Notes: generated by a model not told the origin, from the sequence alone. A DNA stretch of 64,000 nucleotides from Dichetophora obliterata (GCA_963920525.1 OY986438.1:192330962-192394961), one strand, 5' to 3'; counted from the stretch's first letter, positions 23,151 to 37,333 are shown. Numbers and translations: made by a program.

Positions 23151-24122
23151 ATTTAAACAAAACTTGTACAATCTGTTTACACAAAAATGTGTAATTTTTG
23201 TCCAAATAAAGTACTTTTTAATTTAAATTGTTGATTGATTCAAAAGTTTTCCATAAATTTTCATAAAAAATTAATTTTTTTATTTAAAGATTATTAATCC
23301 TTAAAGATTATTAATCCTTATCCTTAAGGATTATTAATCAATGTGCTAGTCTAGACATTCCATTTCTCCATTTACATTTCAGATTTTTAATGGGGCAGTT
23401 CACTTTCTTATTTGCACTTGATTGCAAAATTATGCAATTGCAAATACTTCCTATAAATTGTGAACAGCTGCTTTTTGGTTACTCTGCAACATTTTTTGCA
23501 AAAATAAAAACAGCTGATTTGTAAAGTAAATAAAAAACAAAAGTCCACTTTCTTCGTCCACTTTGAATTGAACTTCTTCCTTTGAGTTTTTTTTTTATTT
23601 TAAGGCACTCCATCGTAAGGAAACAAAATTGATTTCTTCGCAAATTTTTGACACTTTTTGTCTTCAGCTGCAATCCAGTGTTGCGTATGCGTAGTATTTA
23701 CATATAAGCTACACGTTTTCAATTGTGCATTTTTGCAAGAACATAGCAAGTGCAAATCTGTGTATTTTGTTAGTGTTGTGCAAATATAAGCAATAGTATT
23801 TTGCAAATACGCTCATGCAAGATCATGAGTTATAACATAATTTTTCATATTTAATTTGAAATTTTGAACGATATTGTATAACTATATCAAACGATATGTA
23901 ATTAAGTATTGATATAAAAGCAAAAATTGATTTAAAAATAATTTTAAAAAATCTTATATATAAAATTTAAAAATTGCGTTAGTCTTGTAGTTAGAGGTTA
24001 ATAACAAATCAGAAATTTATAGAAGCTACCGAAACACATTTTGGTTGTGGGCTAGTGCAATTTAAAGTGATCTCTTTCGTTTTTACTGTAGTTCAGAACT
24101 AGGAATTCACTTTTTTAAGTAT
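23151..24122. other. No gene seen
   Basis: AT-rich. A small repeat of TTAAAGATTATTAATCC with a palindromic centre lies at 23285-23340. Confidence 0.35.
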
Positions 24123-24126
24123 TTAA

Positions 24127-24656
24127 CCCATTAACAGCGGTTGGTTATTTTTACCCATGAAAATGCTTCTGCAGAATTGATCATATCTCAGGATTGATAA
24201 CAGCTAAGTGTTTAATAATTTGTTTGTTGCTTTAAGAAAACATAGAGCTATAAATTGTTTGTGGAATGTATCAAGAAATTTTTACGTTAACTACTACATT
24301 TTCAAAGTCAAAAGTGATTAACATTAAAAATCAGAAAAATTTGAGTTATTATCATTTGCAAAAAATTTTATATTTTTAAAAAAATGTATAAGCTCTCTTA
24401 GCCAATTCACCAACTATACCTGCTATTGATAGAAATTTCCTGATATAAAATTGTGATGTCATTGTGGAAGGAATTTGTGCCAATTTATAACACATTAACG
24501 ACGGTTGGATATTTTTATACCCAACTTACATATATCTCGATTATGGTAAAGGATACAAAGTTGAAATTTGATGTGGTTGTTTCTGTGATCAATATAAGAA
24601 AGCAAATGAAATTTTAAAAAAATCTTACGCGGCGTTTGGGAGCCGCGGTTAATGGG
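24127..24656. mobile_element. piggyBac-like MITE (530 bp)
   Basis: Flanked by TTAA on both sides (24123-24126 and 24657-24660). The left end is CCCATTAACAGCGGTT and the right end, reversed, is CCCATTAACCGCGGCT: one substitution in the first 14 positions. A second copy of the left-end region (CATTAACGACGGTTGGATAT) sits inside near 24492, so part of the element was duplicated internally. TTAA target plus CCC...GGG ends is the piggyBac signature. No transposase frame. Confidence 0.85.
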
Positions 24657-24660
24657 TTAA

Positions 24661-25743
24661 GTTCCCTTCTACTCCCAACTTTACTTACTGTGTAAGGTAG
24701 ATATCATCAGTGTTTCAGCGGGCCAAACAAAGGTATTAGAGAAATGTTAACGTGCTTCGAAGGCTTAACAGCTACTTTATATATAAGAAAAAGTAGATGT
24801 TGCTATGCTTCTTCTTACCAGTGGGAAGCTACAAGTGCAACTATGCCAAACTGAGTGCCTCTTGTGAGCGCGATGCTAGCTGCTTCCGTTTGTCTGGTTG
24901 TCCTTCGCTCTCCACATATCTGTCTGTTCATTATTTGACTTAATATCGCGTCATCTTGCTGTCCGCATATTAAATGTCAAACATCAGACAAAGCCATAAA
25001 TAAACACAAAAAATAAAGCAGTCAAGGCTGCATGGACGTCGAAGAAGTGCGGAGTAGAAGAGAACAAAAACGAGAAAAATATAGCAGCTACGAAGAGAAA
25101 TGATCCTCCAAACGTGCGATGATAAATGAGATTTTAACCGATGCGAAATGAGTTCCTCAGGGGAGCAATCACAACAACAAGTGGGCAACGCATACAACCA
25201 TCTAGCTGACGACTGGCTGCAACCAACACTGTCTGTCTGCCTGTCTGCCTGTCTCTTCAGGCTGTCGTCTACTTCTGTCGGATGTCTGCTGCTGTCTGTG
25301 CTGATGTTACGCAGCTACGCAGGCACAGTGTGAGAGCCAAAAATAGCTCAACCGTGTCTGATCATCACTGCATAAACTAACTGCCCCAATGTCGTGGTCA
25401 TCAGCAATTCACTGCCACCATCAACCACATCATCTTTTATCCGCATCAACGTAGCCAAATGCAATAAGATTTATATTAAATTGATTCCGGCGATTGGGGG
25501 GCACAAGTTCGATCTATGGCCCAGAAAAGTGACGTTAACGATCGCCAGGTAAGATGAACAATATTGCTGTTGCTACAGCATGCGTGCAACAATATTGCAT
25601 GTGCTGTCTATGCCAAAGCTAGAGTCAGGGCAGACAAATGCGAACGCTATCCTGGCGTGGTTGTATTAATAATAAAAGCTTAACACATTTAAGCGATTTA
25701 TGCGCACTTTAATAATTGTTAATTTTACTTTGATGACTGATAC
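24661..25743. other. Less AT-rich, apparently unique DNA
   Basis: 24830-25640 stands out in composition and shows no copy elsewhere in the window. Open frames on either strand are short and low in complexity (CTGTCTGCCTGTCTGCC at 25230). No domain recognised; could be host intronic or regulatory sequence. Confidence 0.3.
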
Positions 25744-26040
25744 ACCATTGACTAAGGTTAATGCAACAATGTTGCCAGCAACAGCAGTTTTGAGGCTGTT
25801 TTTAAAGAATTCTTATATAGTGTTTTCCTAAATTTCTAACAAATTCAATTAAAAATATTGTCATAAAACTAATGGAGGGAAAGTCAGTTAAGGTAGCCAT
25901 TGACTAAGGTTGCAGCAACAATGTTTCCAACAACAGCAGTTTTGATGCAGTTTTTAAGGAATTCTTATATATTTTCCAGAATTTCTAACATATTAAAAAA
26001 ATTGTCATAATGCTAATCGAGAAGAAATCAGTTAAGTAAA
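25744..26040. repeat. Two-copy tandem duplication, period 153 bp
   Basis: Copies begin CCATTGACTAAGGTT at 25744 and 25897 and run in parallel through GCAACAATGTT, AACAGCAGTTTTGA and GAATTCTTATAT to TCAGTTAAG. They differ by scattered substitutions and small indels. No coding frame spans them. Confidence 0.85.
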
Positions 26041-27789
26041 ACCTTATTTAAGTACGGACATAAACCTGATCCTTCTCAAAATCTAATCAGACAATTATCA
26101 GGATTAATATGAAAAGTGCCGCTTCAATCAGTCCGTTTAAAATAAATACTTTACTAAATGAAGGATTTTCTGATATTATTCAGACTATATCGGTCTTTCT
26201 TTATAATACTGTCTATCTTTTACTTTTACAATTCAGATACTTAATAGCTATATTCTATAATATTAATAAAAATAATAGTATATTTCTTTTAATTATTACT
26301 TAAAATAACTTATGCTCAAAATGAAAAATAACTCATAATTATGGTTTAATTTTTGTAACATATAATATTTAATTCTAAATTATATTTCTTTGTATATTAT
26401 AAGAACTTGTACTTACTATAAATTTTATTATGCTATTTTAATAAAATAAATAATAATAATATATTCTTCCTTAAATTTCCACTCGGGTAGATTTGTAAAA
26501 AAGCGAAAGAATACAATTTTTGTTTAAAAAATTCATAAGGTTCGTTAGTCTTTGACCCTTTCTTAAGTCTAGATTACGAATGCGTTTTTTGGAAATAAAA
26601 TTGGAACAGAATTTGTTTTTAATGTAGCACCTAACAACAAACATCGGGCACATTGTAGCATATGTATATATATATTTTCTATAAATAAAAAAAATTACAG
26701 AGCTAACTAATAGCCTATATATTTTACGCAAAGCCTTTGTGCTTTTATAACAACAACAAAAAAACATCATAAAAAATAATTCGGTTTCATTACACAATCT
26801 CTTTTATTTACTTATCTTCCATCTATTATCTATTATTTACGCTTTTTTAAACTCATCGTTGTCTGTGTTCCGTCTAACTCATCACTTGCTTGCTCTCTTG
26901 AAATTAATCATTCATTCAAAAACGTGTATGGTATTGACTTATGTTATATTGTTAGACATTTATTTTTGTGTTAAGTTTTTTCCCTCCATTTTTTAATTAT
27001 CAATGCCAGACAGTTGGCAAACATAAACCGTTAATTATGTATGTCATTGTGTTCACGTATGTATTTTTAGATAAAAAATTCATTGCTACATCATTGTAAA
27101 TTAACACGATATCGAGCGTTTTCACTCAAGTTATCGAGTAACAATCCTCAGTCGCTGGAAAAAAACATTCGAGTACTATCAGTAATAGGTCCAGCAGTCA
27201 ATCATATCAGCGCAGACAGCCTAATTTTCAGTCTTATATGAGTTGTATTGGCTGCTTAAACATATCTACTTAGCTCAAAGAAAACTTGAAGTTTTATCGA
27301 GAATTAAGTAAAAATGATGATAGCAAGGGATTATTTATAGATATTTCATGCTTCATTTAAAAATGTTACCAAGCCACAATATTCTTTAAAATGAGCAATA
27401 AATGAAAAGCATATAATGGCAACTCAAAAAAAAATTAAGTCTATTCGAAATCAAGTTGTACAGAAAAACAAGTTAAAATCAATATTTAGAACTAATCATA
27501 ATCGAGATCAATGTAGTAAAGTCCATTGTAATAAGAAACTAAAATCGAGATGAATGTCTTGATCTCAAGATTTATATTTAAAAGCAAGCTAATGACTAAG
27601 ATCAAGTTACATCAAGATGATCAATATGGAGTTCTAAAGAAAAATCATTTTCGTCAAGCCTTAAAATTTATCAGAGTCATATAGTTACAGTTAACTGTGT
27701 GATTGATTTCTTCCAAAGTGGTTTTTGTTGCTGTTGCCTTCTTTTCATAAATAACTAAACCTTAAGCTCCAAATTTTAAACTTATATAA
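26041..27789. other. No gene seen
   Basis: AT-rich with chance frames up to about 108 residues. 27660-27770 resembles the segment near 3990-4040. Confidence 0.35.
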
Positions 27790-30700
27790 AAAAATAAAAC
27801 AAAATAATATAAAATAAAATACAATACAATAAAAAACAATACAATACAAATCAATACAATACAATACAATACAATATAATATAATACAATACAATACAAT
27901 ACAATACAATACAATACAATACAATACAATACAATACAATACAATACAATACAACACAATACAATACAATACAATACAATACAATACAATACAATACAAT
28001 GCAATACAATACAATACAATACAATACAATGCAATACAATACAATACAATACAATACAATACAATACAATACAATACAATACAATACAATACAATACAAT
28101 ACAATACAATACAATACAATACAATACAATACAATACAATACAATACAATACAATACAATACAATACAATACAATACAATACAATACAATACAATACAAT
28201 ACAATACAATACAATACAATACAATACAATACAATACAATACAATACAATACAATACAATACAATACAATACAATACAATACAATACAATACAATACAAT
28301 ACAATACAATACAATACAATACAATACAATACAATACAATACAATACAATACAATACAATACAATACAATACAATACAATACAATACAATACAATACAAT
28401 ACAATACAATACAATACAATACAATACAATACAATACAATACAATACAATACAATACAATACAATACAATACAATACAATACAATACAATACAATACAAT
28501 ACAATACAATACAATACAATACAATACAATACAATACAATACAATACAATACAATACAATACAATACAATACAATACAATACAATACAATACAATACAAT
28601 ACAATACAATACAATACAATACAATACAATACAATACAATACAATACAATACAATACAATACAATACAATACAATACAATACAATACAATACAATACAAT
28701 ACAATACAATACAATACAATACAATACAATACAATACAATACAATACAATACAATACAATACAATACAATACAATACAATACAATACAATACAATACAAT
28801 ACAATACAATACAATACAATACAATACAATACAATACAATACAATACAATACAATACAATACAATACAATACAATACAATACAATACAATACAATACAAT
28901 ACAATACAATACAATACAATACAATACAATACAATACAATACAATACAATACAATACAATACAATACAATACAATACAATACAATACAATACAATACAAT
29001 ACAATACAATACAATACAATGCAATACAATACAATACAATACAATACAATACAATACAATACAATACAATACAATACAATACAATACAATACAATACAAT
29101 ACAATACAATACAATACAATACAATACAATACAATACAATGCAATACAATACAATACAATACAATACAATACAATACAATACAATATAATACAATACAAT
29201 ACAATATAATACAATACAATACAATACAATAAAAAACAATACAATACAAATCAATACAATACAATACAATACAATACAAAACAATACAATACAATACAAC
29301 ACAATACAATACAACACAATACAATACAATACAATACAATACAATACAATACAATACAATACAATACAATACAATACAATACAATACAATACAATACAAT
29401 ACAATACAATACAATACAATACAATACAATACAATACAATACAATACAATACAATACAATAAAAAACAATACAATACAATACAATACAATACAATACAAT
29501 ACAATACAATACAATACAATACAATACAATACAATACAATACAATACAATACAATACAATACAATACAATACAATACAATACAATACAATACAATACAAT
29601 ACAATACAATACAATACAATACAATACAATACAATACAATACAATACAATACAATACAATACAATACAATACAATATAATACAATACAATACAATACAAT
29701 ACAATACAATACAATACAATACAATACAATACAATACAATACAATACAATACAATACAATACAATACAATACAATACAATACAATACAATACGATACAAT
29801 ACAATACAATACAATACAATACAATACAATACAATACAATACAATACAATACAATACAATACAATACAATACAATACAATACAATACAATACAATACAAT
29901 ACAATACAATACAATACAATACAATACAATACAATACAATACAATACAATACAATACAATACAATACAATACAATACAATACAATACAATACAATACTAT
30001 ACAATACAATACAATACAATACAATACAATACAATACAATACAATACAATACAATACAATACAATACAATACAATACAATACAATACAATACAATACAAT
30101 ACAATACAATAAAAAACAATACAATACAAATCAATACAATACAAATCAATACAATACAATACAATACAATACAATACAATACAATACAATACAATACAAT
30201 ACAATACAATACAATACAATACAATACAATACAATACAATACAATACAATACAATACAATACAATACAATACAATACAATACAATACAATACAATACAAT
30301 ACAATACAATACAATACAATACAATACAATACAATACAATACAATACAATACAATACAATACAATACAATACAATACAATACAATACAATACAATACAAT
30401 ACAATACAATACAATACAATACAATACAATACAATACAATACAATACAATACAATACAATACAATACAATACAATACAATACAATACAATACAATACAAT
30501 ACAATACAATACAATACAATACAATACAATACAATACAATACAATACAATACAATACAATACAATACAATACAATACAATACAATACAATACAATACAAT
30601 ACAATACAATACAATACAATACAATACAATACAATACAATACAATACAATACAATACAATACAATACAAAACAATACAATACAATACAATACAATACAAT

Positions 30701-31235
30701 ACAATACAATACAATACAATACAATACAAAACAATACAATACAATAAAAAACAATACAATACAATACAATACAATACAATACAATACAATACAATACAAT
30801 ACAATACAATACAATACAATACAATACAATACAATACAATACAATACAATACAATACAATACAATACAATACAATACAATACAATACAATACAATACAAT
30901 ACAATACAATACAATACAATACAATACAATACAATACAATACAATACAATACAATACAATACAATACAATACAATACAATACAATACAATACAATACAAT
31001 ACAATACAATACAATACAATACAATACAAAACAATACAATATAATACAATACAATACAATTCAATACAATACAATACAATACAATACAATACAATACAAT
31101 ACAATACAATACAATACAATACAATACAATACAATACAATACAATACAATACAATACAATACAATACAATACAATACAATACAATACAATACAATACAAT
31201 ACAATACAATACAATACAATACAATACAATACAAT
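27790..31235. repeat. (ACAAT)n pentanucleotide array
   Basis: About 3.4 kb of ACAAT. The left edge (27790-27835) is a degraded AAAAT/ACAAT mixture. Scattered one-base variants occur (GCAAT, ATAAT, ACAAA, AAAAA, ACGAT). A compound variant block reading AAAAAACAATACAATACAAA then TC recurs at 27831, 29231 and 30111, which shows that blocks longer than the unit were copied. All six frames are open because no unit rotation makes an in-phase stop; the long proteins they predict are not real. The rotation AATAC is the form named among fly simple satellites. Confidence 0.98.
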
Positions 31236-31750
31236 AAAATAAAATAAAATAAAATAAAATAAAATAAAATAAAATAAAATAAAAGAAAATAAAATAAAAT
31301 AAAATAAAATAAAATAAAATAAAATAAAATAAAATAAAATAAAATAAAATAAAATAAAATAAAATAAAATAAAATAAAATAAAATAAAATAAAATAAAAT
31401 AAAATAAAATAAAATAAAATAAAATAAAATAAAATAAAATAAAATAAAATAAAATAAAATAAAATAAAATAAAATAAAATAAAATAAAATAAAATAAAAT
31501 AAAATAAAATAAAATAAAATAAAATAAAATAAAATAAAATAAAATAAAATAAAATAAAATAAAATAAAATAAAATAAAATAAAATAAAATAAAATAAAAT
31601 AAAATAAAATAAAATAAAATAAAATAAAATAAAATAAAATAAAATAAAATAAAATAAAATAAAATAAAATAAAATAAAATAAAATAAAATAAAATAAAAT
31701 AAAATAAAATAAAATAAAATAAAATAAAATAAAATAAAATAAAATAAAAT
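31231..31750. repeat. (AAAAT)n pentanucleotide array
   Basis: About 104 copies, with one variant (AAAAG at 31281-31285). The change from ACAAT to AAAAT at 31235 is abrupt. The two units differ by one base, so the second array may have grown from a variant unit of the first. Confidence 0.98.
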
Positions 31751-34700
31751 TAAATTAATAAAATCATATTAAAGCCAAAGTCACCATCGAGTAAAATTAT
31801 GCCAAGAAGGGTCGTGTTAGCCAAATGCGACCTAATCAAATCATTCAAAGTTAAATAATCAATAGTCGCTTAAATCGACTTAAGGCAATGCTAGTGCTTA
31901 CTGACATAGAATTTATATAAGGCTTTATTAGACTTACAAGAGACTATCCTAAACCTAAAGTTAAAAACTATCTTTGCAGTGCAAATCTAAAGTTTGTTGA
32001 ATTTCGAGGTTTTATTTTTATTTTTTGCTCTTAAGGTACTATTACAGTGTGTAGCTATAAAAAAATTTTTTAATTTTTTTTGACCTAGTATTATTAATTT
32101 TAATGATTCAAATTTTTTACGCATTGAAGAATTATTCATGAGGAAATAAAAAAAATTGGTTTTTTCTTTATAGTTGTTGTTAATTTTCTACAAGGCGTTG
32201 AAGTAAGCGTGTTTAAAAAATTTTTGCAATTGGCTTCTCGTCTCCAGCATTTACAAAGCGTCTGAAAGTAAAAAAATCAAAGTGCATTCTTGAGTTAAGG
32301 GTTGTTGTTGAGCACTCAACCTACGCATATAAAAAATAAAACAAAAAAATAAAAAAATTACATGCTTTGAAAAAAAAATGTTCAAAAACCCCCTTTTTGC
32401 CGAAACTTTCAGCCAAACAAAAAAAAAATGCAAAAATTTTTTGGATTTTTAATTCTAGTGCTTAACAGAGACTATAAGGATCACATTGAATCAAGATTCA
32501 TCGAAATCGATCAAGTAGAACTCCAGATATCTTATAAGCCGATTCGAAAAACCTTGTTGCGAGAAAAACGCGATTAAAGGTTTAAAGGTTCTTGAATATA
32601 ACGCAACATACGAATATAATATATGTTATAGCTTTTTTCTATTTGATATTGTTTTCTAAAATTTTGTGTACGCATTCTTAAGACCTTACAGAACCATATT
32701 CTAACGAAAAAAAAAATTGATTGATGAATTGACCTTAAATCAATCTTCACAACCCTGTAGTTTTAGCTTCAAAATTAAAAAAGTTTTTATTGAAAGTATC
32801 TCGCGTCGTTTCATCACCGAGGTCGTGAAGTGCAACTAGCCACCGGTCATTATGTATGTGGTTCATTCGCTGATGCGAATGTTTTCAATAGAATCAAAAG
32901 ATTCGTAGTTTGTGATGGCGTTATAAATCTACGATTTGGCCAAATAATTTCCTCTTAAGTGAGGATTCTTCTTGAGCTAGGGAAGCCTAGCTTTCGGAGT
33001 AACTTTAAATAAAATAAAAAAGAATCTAAGATTTAAGGATAAAAAAAAGTGAAATTTGAACTGCAATGACTCAATGACTTCGGTTCTCGAATTTTGGCAG
33101 TTTGCAATTTGGAAATTATTTTTTGTATATTTTTTTTAAATATGAATTGTGCTTGTAGCAAAAAACAGTCATAGTCTTTAAAATAATCTCACAATATTTT
33201 TTTGTCTATTTTAAAAGTTCTTCAATAAAGGTTTCTTCTACATTTCATTCGAAGCAAAAATTAGATTTTTTTCGAAAAACATAGATTCACAACTCCATTT
33301 GAAGTAAAAATGACAAGAACTAGAAGCAATTTTGACAATCCAAATGAACACACAAATTCAGTGACCTAAATAACCTGAGAAAAAACTTTAAACTATGCTT
33401 AAAACTATGCATACTTGTGTTATCATTTTGTATTGAACAACATTCTATGCACTAGATTTGTTCAACTTGTTCAGGACCAATTTAGGCAGACAAACAAAAC
33501 AAATCCCTACTAAAATCTAATTAAACCCCAATAAGAGTGAACTTATTGTTACAAATAAAATTCTATGAATATCTTGGATACCAATTACTTTGGGCACAAT
33601 TCGTGCACCACACTCCATTGGCTAACAATACAATGCGACAAGGACACTCGCATAAAAGATATAACAATCGCAACATACACTTGTAACACTACAACAACTT
33701 AGACTCATGAATTTTTTACGTCGTCCTTCGCAGAATAAAAACGAATTTATTTATAAAACACTGTGACTCACAGACAATAAAAGCCTGCATCTATATATGT
33801 GTGTATATCCGAAAACAGGAACAGACAGTAGCTTTCCAGACAGACATGGTAGGAGTTCCTTATTGCCGACATCATAGCGTTGAGCAAAGGATGTGTAGCT
33901 TAAGCCAGCCACTTGGTGGTAAAACCGACAAACGCACGAGAGGCACAGAAAAACGCAACATGGCATTATTAAATGGCGCGTAGACTGTGTGTGTGTTTTC
34001 GTAAATTGCTGGTGTGCGTAGAGCTAAAAGGTGTGTTCAAGGACATTGAAGGAAATGTTGGCACGTGTGTTGATTTTAAAACACTTTACAGGGTTACAAG
34101 TCTAAGGTTACAATAAAGGTAGTAGAATGATTTAAAAAAAATTTTACACAAATAAATTTTAAGCATTAATGGAATAATTTTTGATTTTTTAAAGAATTTA
34201 TGAAAAATACGATACAAAAATGAAAAAAAAAACTAGTTTTACAAGGTTTAAAAACCCCTTAAAAGGAGTAGGATATGGTACTTTAATGTTGCTATGAGAA
34301 CCCTGAAATGTGTGCGTTGGTTGTGAAAACCCATTAAAAGCAAACGCATGAGAAATGACAACAAAAAAGGAAAACAACCGTAAACGAGGACTAAACAACT
34401 AAGTGAGTGGCGGCGGAAGTAGTGTTAAAAGACCCGATGCAGACATTAAGTAGAGCATTTGATACGCTCATCTGTCCGGAAAGGGAGAGAGAGATGTGAT
34501 AAAAATGTTGGATTAATTATGTCTACTTTGGAAATTGTTGTCAAACTTATTACACTGTAAAACAAAATGTTCTTGCATATTTTTAATGTTTACCTCGTTG
34601 GGGGTAGAGGTGGAGTAGATGTTGGTGGTTTTAGCTTTAGGCACTGTAAAATGTTGAACGTAATGAGTGAGGGTATAATATAACTTTATCGAGCATGGAG

Positions 34701-34850
34701 AAAACACAAAATATGTATATGTACAGAATTATAAATGAGGTCCATTAGACGTAAAGCTGATGATGAAGGAGAATGTAAAATTTTAACAAAAATCACCAAA
34801 AGCAAGAAGAAGGGATTAAATAAGCGGTAACATAACAAATGCATAAAATA
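31751..34850. other. No gene seen
   Basis: AT-rich to 33570. The stretch 33580-34480 is less AT-rich and seems unique, with short open frames on both strands (33801-33983, 33751-33966, 34198-34398) that show no family features. Possibly host intergenic or intronic DNA. Confidence 0.35.
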
Positions 34851-34854
34851 TTAA

Positions 34855-35132
34855 CCCTAAACTGGTACACCTGGTCTGTGGAACCATAAAAAAAGACAAT
34901 AGAGTATACTTATCTTATTATTCAGTTAAAAATTCAATTCAATTCAATTCAATTATTCAAAATAGTTCACAAAATTCTTTCTAATTAGGAAAAACAAACA
35001 TGATTTAAGACGATCCTAAAAAAACATCATGCATTTTTAACTAAATTTGTGTTTTTGAGCATTTTAAGTTGGTGTGGTCCCTAGGACCAGATGTACTGTT
35101 AGTTTGATTTTTTAAGGTGTACCAGTTAAGGG
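34855..35132. mobile_element. piggyBac-like MITE, copy 2 (intact ends)
   Basis: TTAA flanks at 34851-34854 and 35133-35136. The inverted ends are CCCTAAACTGGTACACCT and CCCTTAACTGGTACACCT, with one mismatch in 18. Just inside are GGTCTGTGG on the left and GGTCCCTAGGACC on the right, imperfect palindromes shared with copy 1. The interior has a (TTCAA)n-like stretch and no coding frame. Confidence 0.88.
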
Positions 35133-35136
35133 TTAA

Positions 35137-36268
35137 CTATTACGTATTTAGTATTATGAATTACGTATTAAGTACATATATATATGTTTTAAGTATTAGT
35201 ATTAGTAGTAGTAATATTAATAATTAAGTATTAAGTATTAAGAATCAAGTACTAAGTTTCAAGTATTCAGTATTCAGTATTCATTATTAAGTAATAAATA
35301 TAAGGTATAAAGTATTAAAAATTAATTAATAAGTAAAAATACTATTTTGAAGTATTAGTTATTTAATAATTTGTATGAAGTATAAGGTATTTAAAATTAC
35401 AAATAAATAAATAAATTTAAAGTCTAGAATAAATGAAAGAAAGTGATACAACAAATTAATAGTTTCTGATTGAATTCCTTGTTCTTATTGATTTAGTATT
35501 AAACTATTTATTAGTTGAACCAAACGGAAAATGTTTTTAGTGTATAACAGCTAGAATAGTATCTAACTTATTTCTGCACATTGGAATAAAATATTTTAAG
35601 TGCTTCACAAATGCTAGTTTTTGCATTTGTGCCAAGAGCTGCTGCTATTTAAGCAATTCTTTTCATCTTCTAACTTTTAACAAAGTCACCCACTCAACGT
35701 CATAGTTAGCGCAGCATCCTTCAGACAAATACATGCACACACATACATACATATATACATAAATGCACAATCAAAAAGAGGTAAGTCTGTCTATCAGACA
35801 ATAATAATCATTATACACAAAAGTCTACAAATGAGCGCGAAAGCAATTGGAACCGGAGTCTTGCACCGTAACGGAGTCTACTACTTCCAACTTCCTTCAA
35901 CCACCGCCGCTACAGTAAAAAATGAAAGAAAACTACATGCAAACTTCAGCCGACAGGAATCGCTGGCAACACAAAAGCCAGTCATTCATGCTCACATACA
36001 TAAACACACGCAAGCCCGCACATACACACAGCCATACATCCGAATGGGCAGACGCAAAAAATGCGTCCCAGACAGTAACTTAAACCAAAAACGTCTGCAG
36101 TCTGCAGAATTCCGCTGGTAAAAATTTTTCGGTGATGATATTGTAATGCATAAATGTAAGCGGAATGTGATAAAAGCTGGTGTAGCATTATTAAGGGTAG
36201 ATCATTGACTTGCATTGTCAACGCAACTATTTGACTTTATTCGTTTTTGTCGATACGTATATAGTTTT
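35137..36268. other. No gene confirmed
   Basis: 35146-35450 is a degenerate AAGTATT-type simple repeat. 35640-36130 is less AT-rich and holds a 96-codon frame on the plus strand (35831-36121) with a His/Thr-rich stretch that comes from a CACA-rich run; I see no domain and do not call a gene. Confidence 0.35.
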
Positions 36269-36617
36269 AAGGGTTCTCATCTAAGCTTGTTACTGACTGG
36301 TAAACATTGTAAACCTTGTAATCTTACATGCGCGTAAACTATCTGTCAAAATTTGTATGGGCGTGAGCTTACATCATTTCCGAGCCTATTTTGTGAGCTT
36401 AAAGTAGCATGTAAATTTACGTGTGTGAATAAGCGGGTTGCCATTGGTGCTAATCATACTTAAAGTAGTTGAAGTAAATAAAAATTTTATTTATAAGGTT
36501 TTTAAAAGAGTTAAAATTTAATAAAGGTTGCGGAATCCGCAACCCTAACCGCAGCTGTCATTTTTCAAAAGTTTGAATGTTAGACTTGTTTACATCTTTA
36601 TGTAGATGAGAACCCTT
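36269..36617. mobile_element. AAGGGTTCTCATCTA MITE, copy 1
   Basis: Inverted ends AAGGGTTCTCATCTA and its reverse complement. A second copy at 41752-42154 in the same orientation shares long internal segments (AACTATCTGTCAAAATTTG, CATCATTTCCGAGCCTATTTT). TTT on both sides is a possible 3-bp target duplication. A perfect 19-nt hairpin (GGTTGCGGA, its complement) lies at about 36536. Confidence 0.8.
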
Positions 36618-37325
36618 TTTGTATTTTCTAATAGAAAGTTTTGCAGTGGAGTAAATTTGTGAAAATTGTTGTAATTTGTAGTGGAATATGAATCGCAATT
36701 ATATACATATATATTAAGTTTTATCGGAGATAAGAAAAGAAACCATTTTCTATGCTTGATTCAAGCAAGAACGCTATCGTATCGTACTGTATTAATCATG
36801 TATTAAACTTTAAATGCATGCATTATTTTTTTACCACGAATAAGTATAATTTGTATGTTGCTAAGAAAAGAATACCTGATCTGAGCAACATACTAGGGTA
36901 ATTTACGATCTTGTTGCAGCGTTGCAAATGCAAAATAAGTTGCTTTTACAACAAGAAAAAGCACGGATAAGCCTTTGCAACATTCATGCACTTGTTATAA
37001 AAAAGGCTGTTGCATATGCAAATCCAGTAATATTGCACGACGCTATTGTGAATAAATGTAGTATATTTTTGCATTAAACACCATCACCGATACTTTTTGA
37101 ACCTTTTTAACTGATTGAGCAGCTATGTGAAGTGCTTACATTTTTAGTGGCAAGGCAAGTACGCTGCTCCGTGTCCAATATCTCTCAAACTGTTCAGCCT
37201 AAAAGGCAAGCATGTTGGTCCGCATACAGTATTTTTCAAACCGTAATTATTTTTGGACAGTAAAGTACTTTTACAAGACATACTGATCTCAAAAATGATA
37301 GTATGCACAGAAAATATATTTGATA
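36618..37325. other. No gene seen
   Basis: AT-rich; contains one TTGATTCAAGCAA motif and several TTGCAACA/TTGCAT motifs. Confidence 0.35.
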
Positions 37326-37333
37326 CTTATCAG

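Noticed and set aside
27745..31229. Several open frames of 300-757 codons in the pentamer array
   Set aside because: A pentamer without stop words keeps all frames open; repeats of five residues are an artefact.
35831..36121. 96-codon frame
   Set aside because: His/Thr-rich part comes from CACA-rich DNA; no family pattern or splice context.
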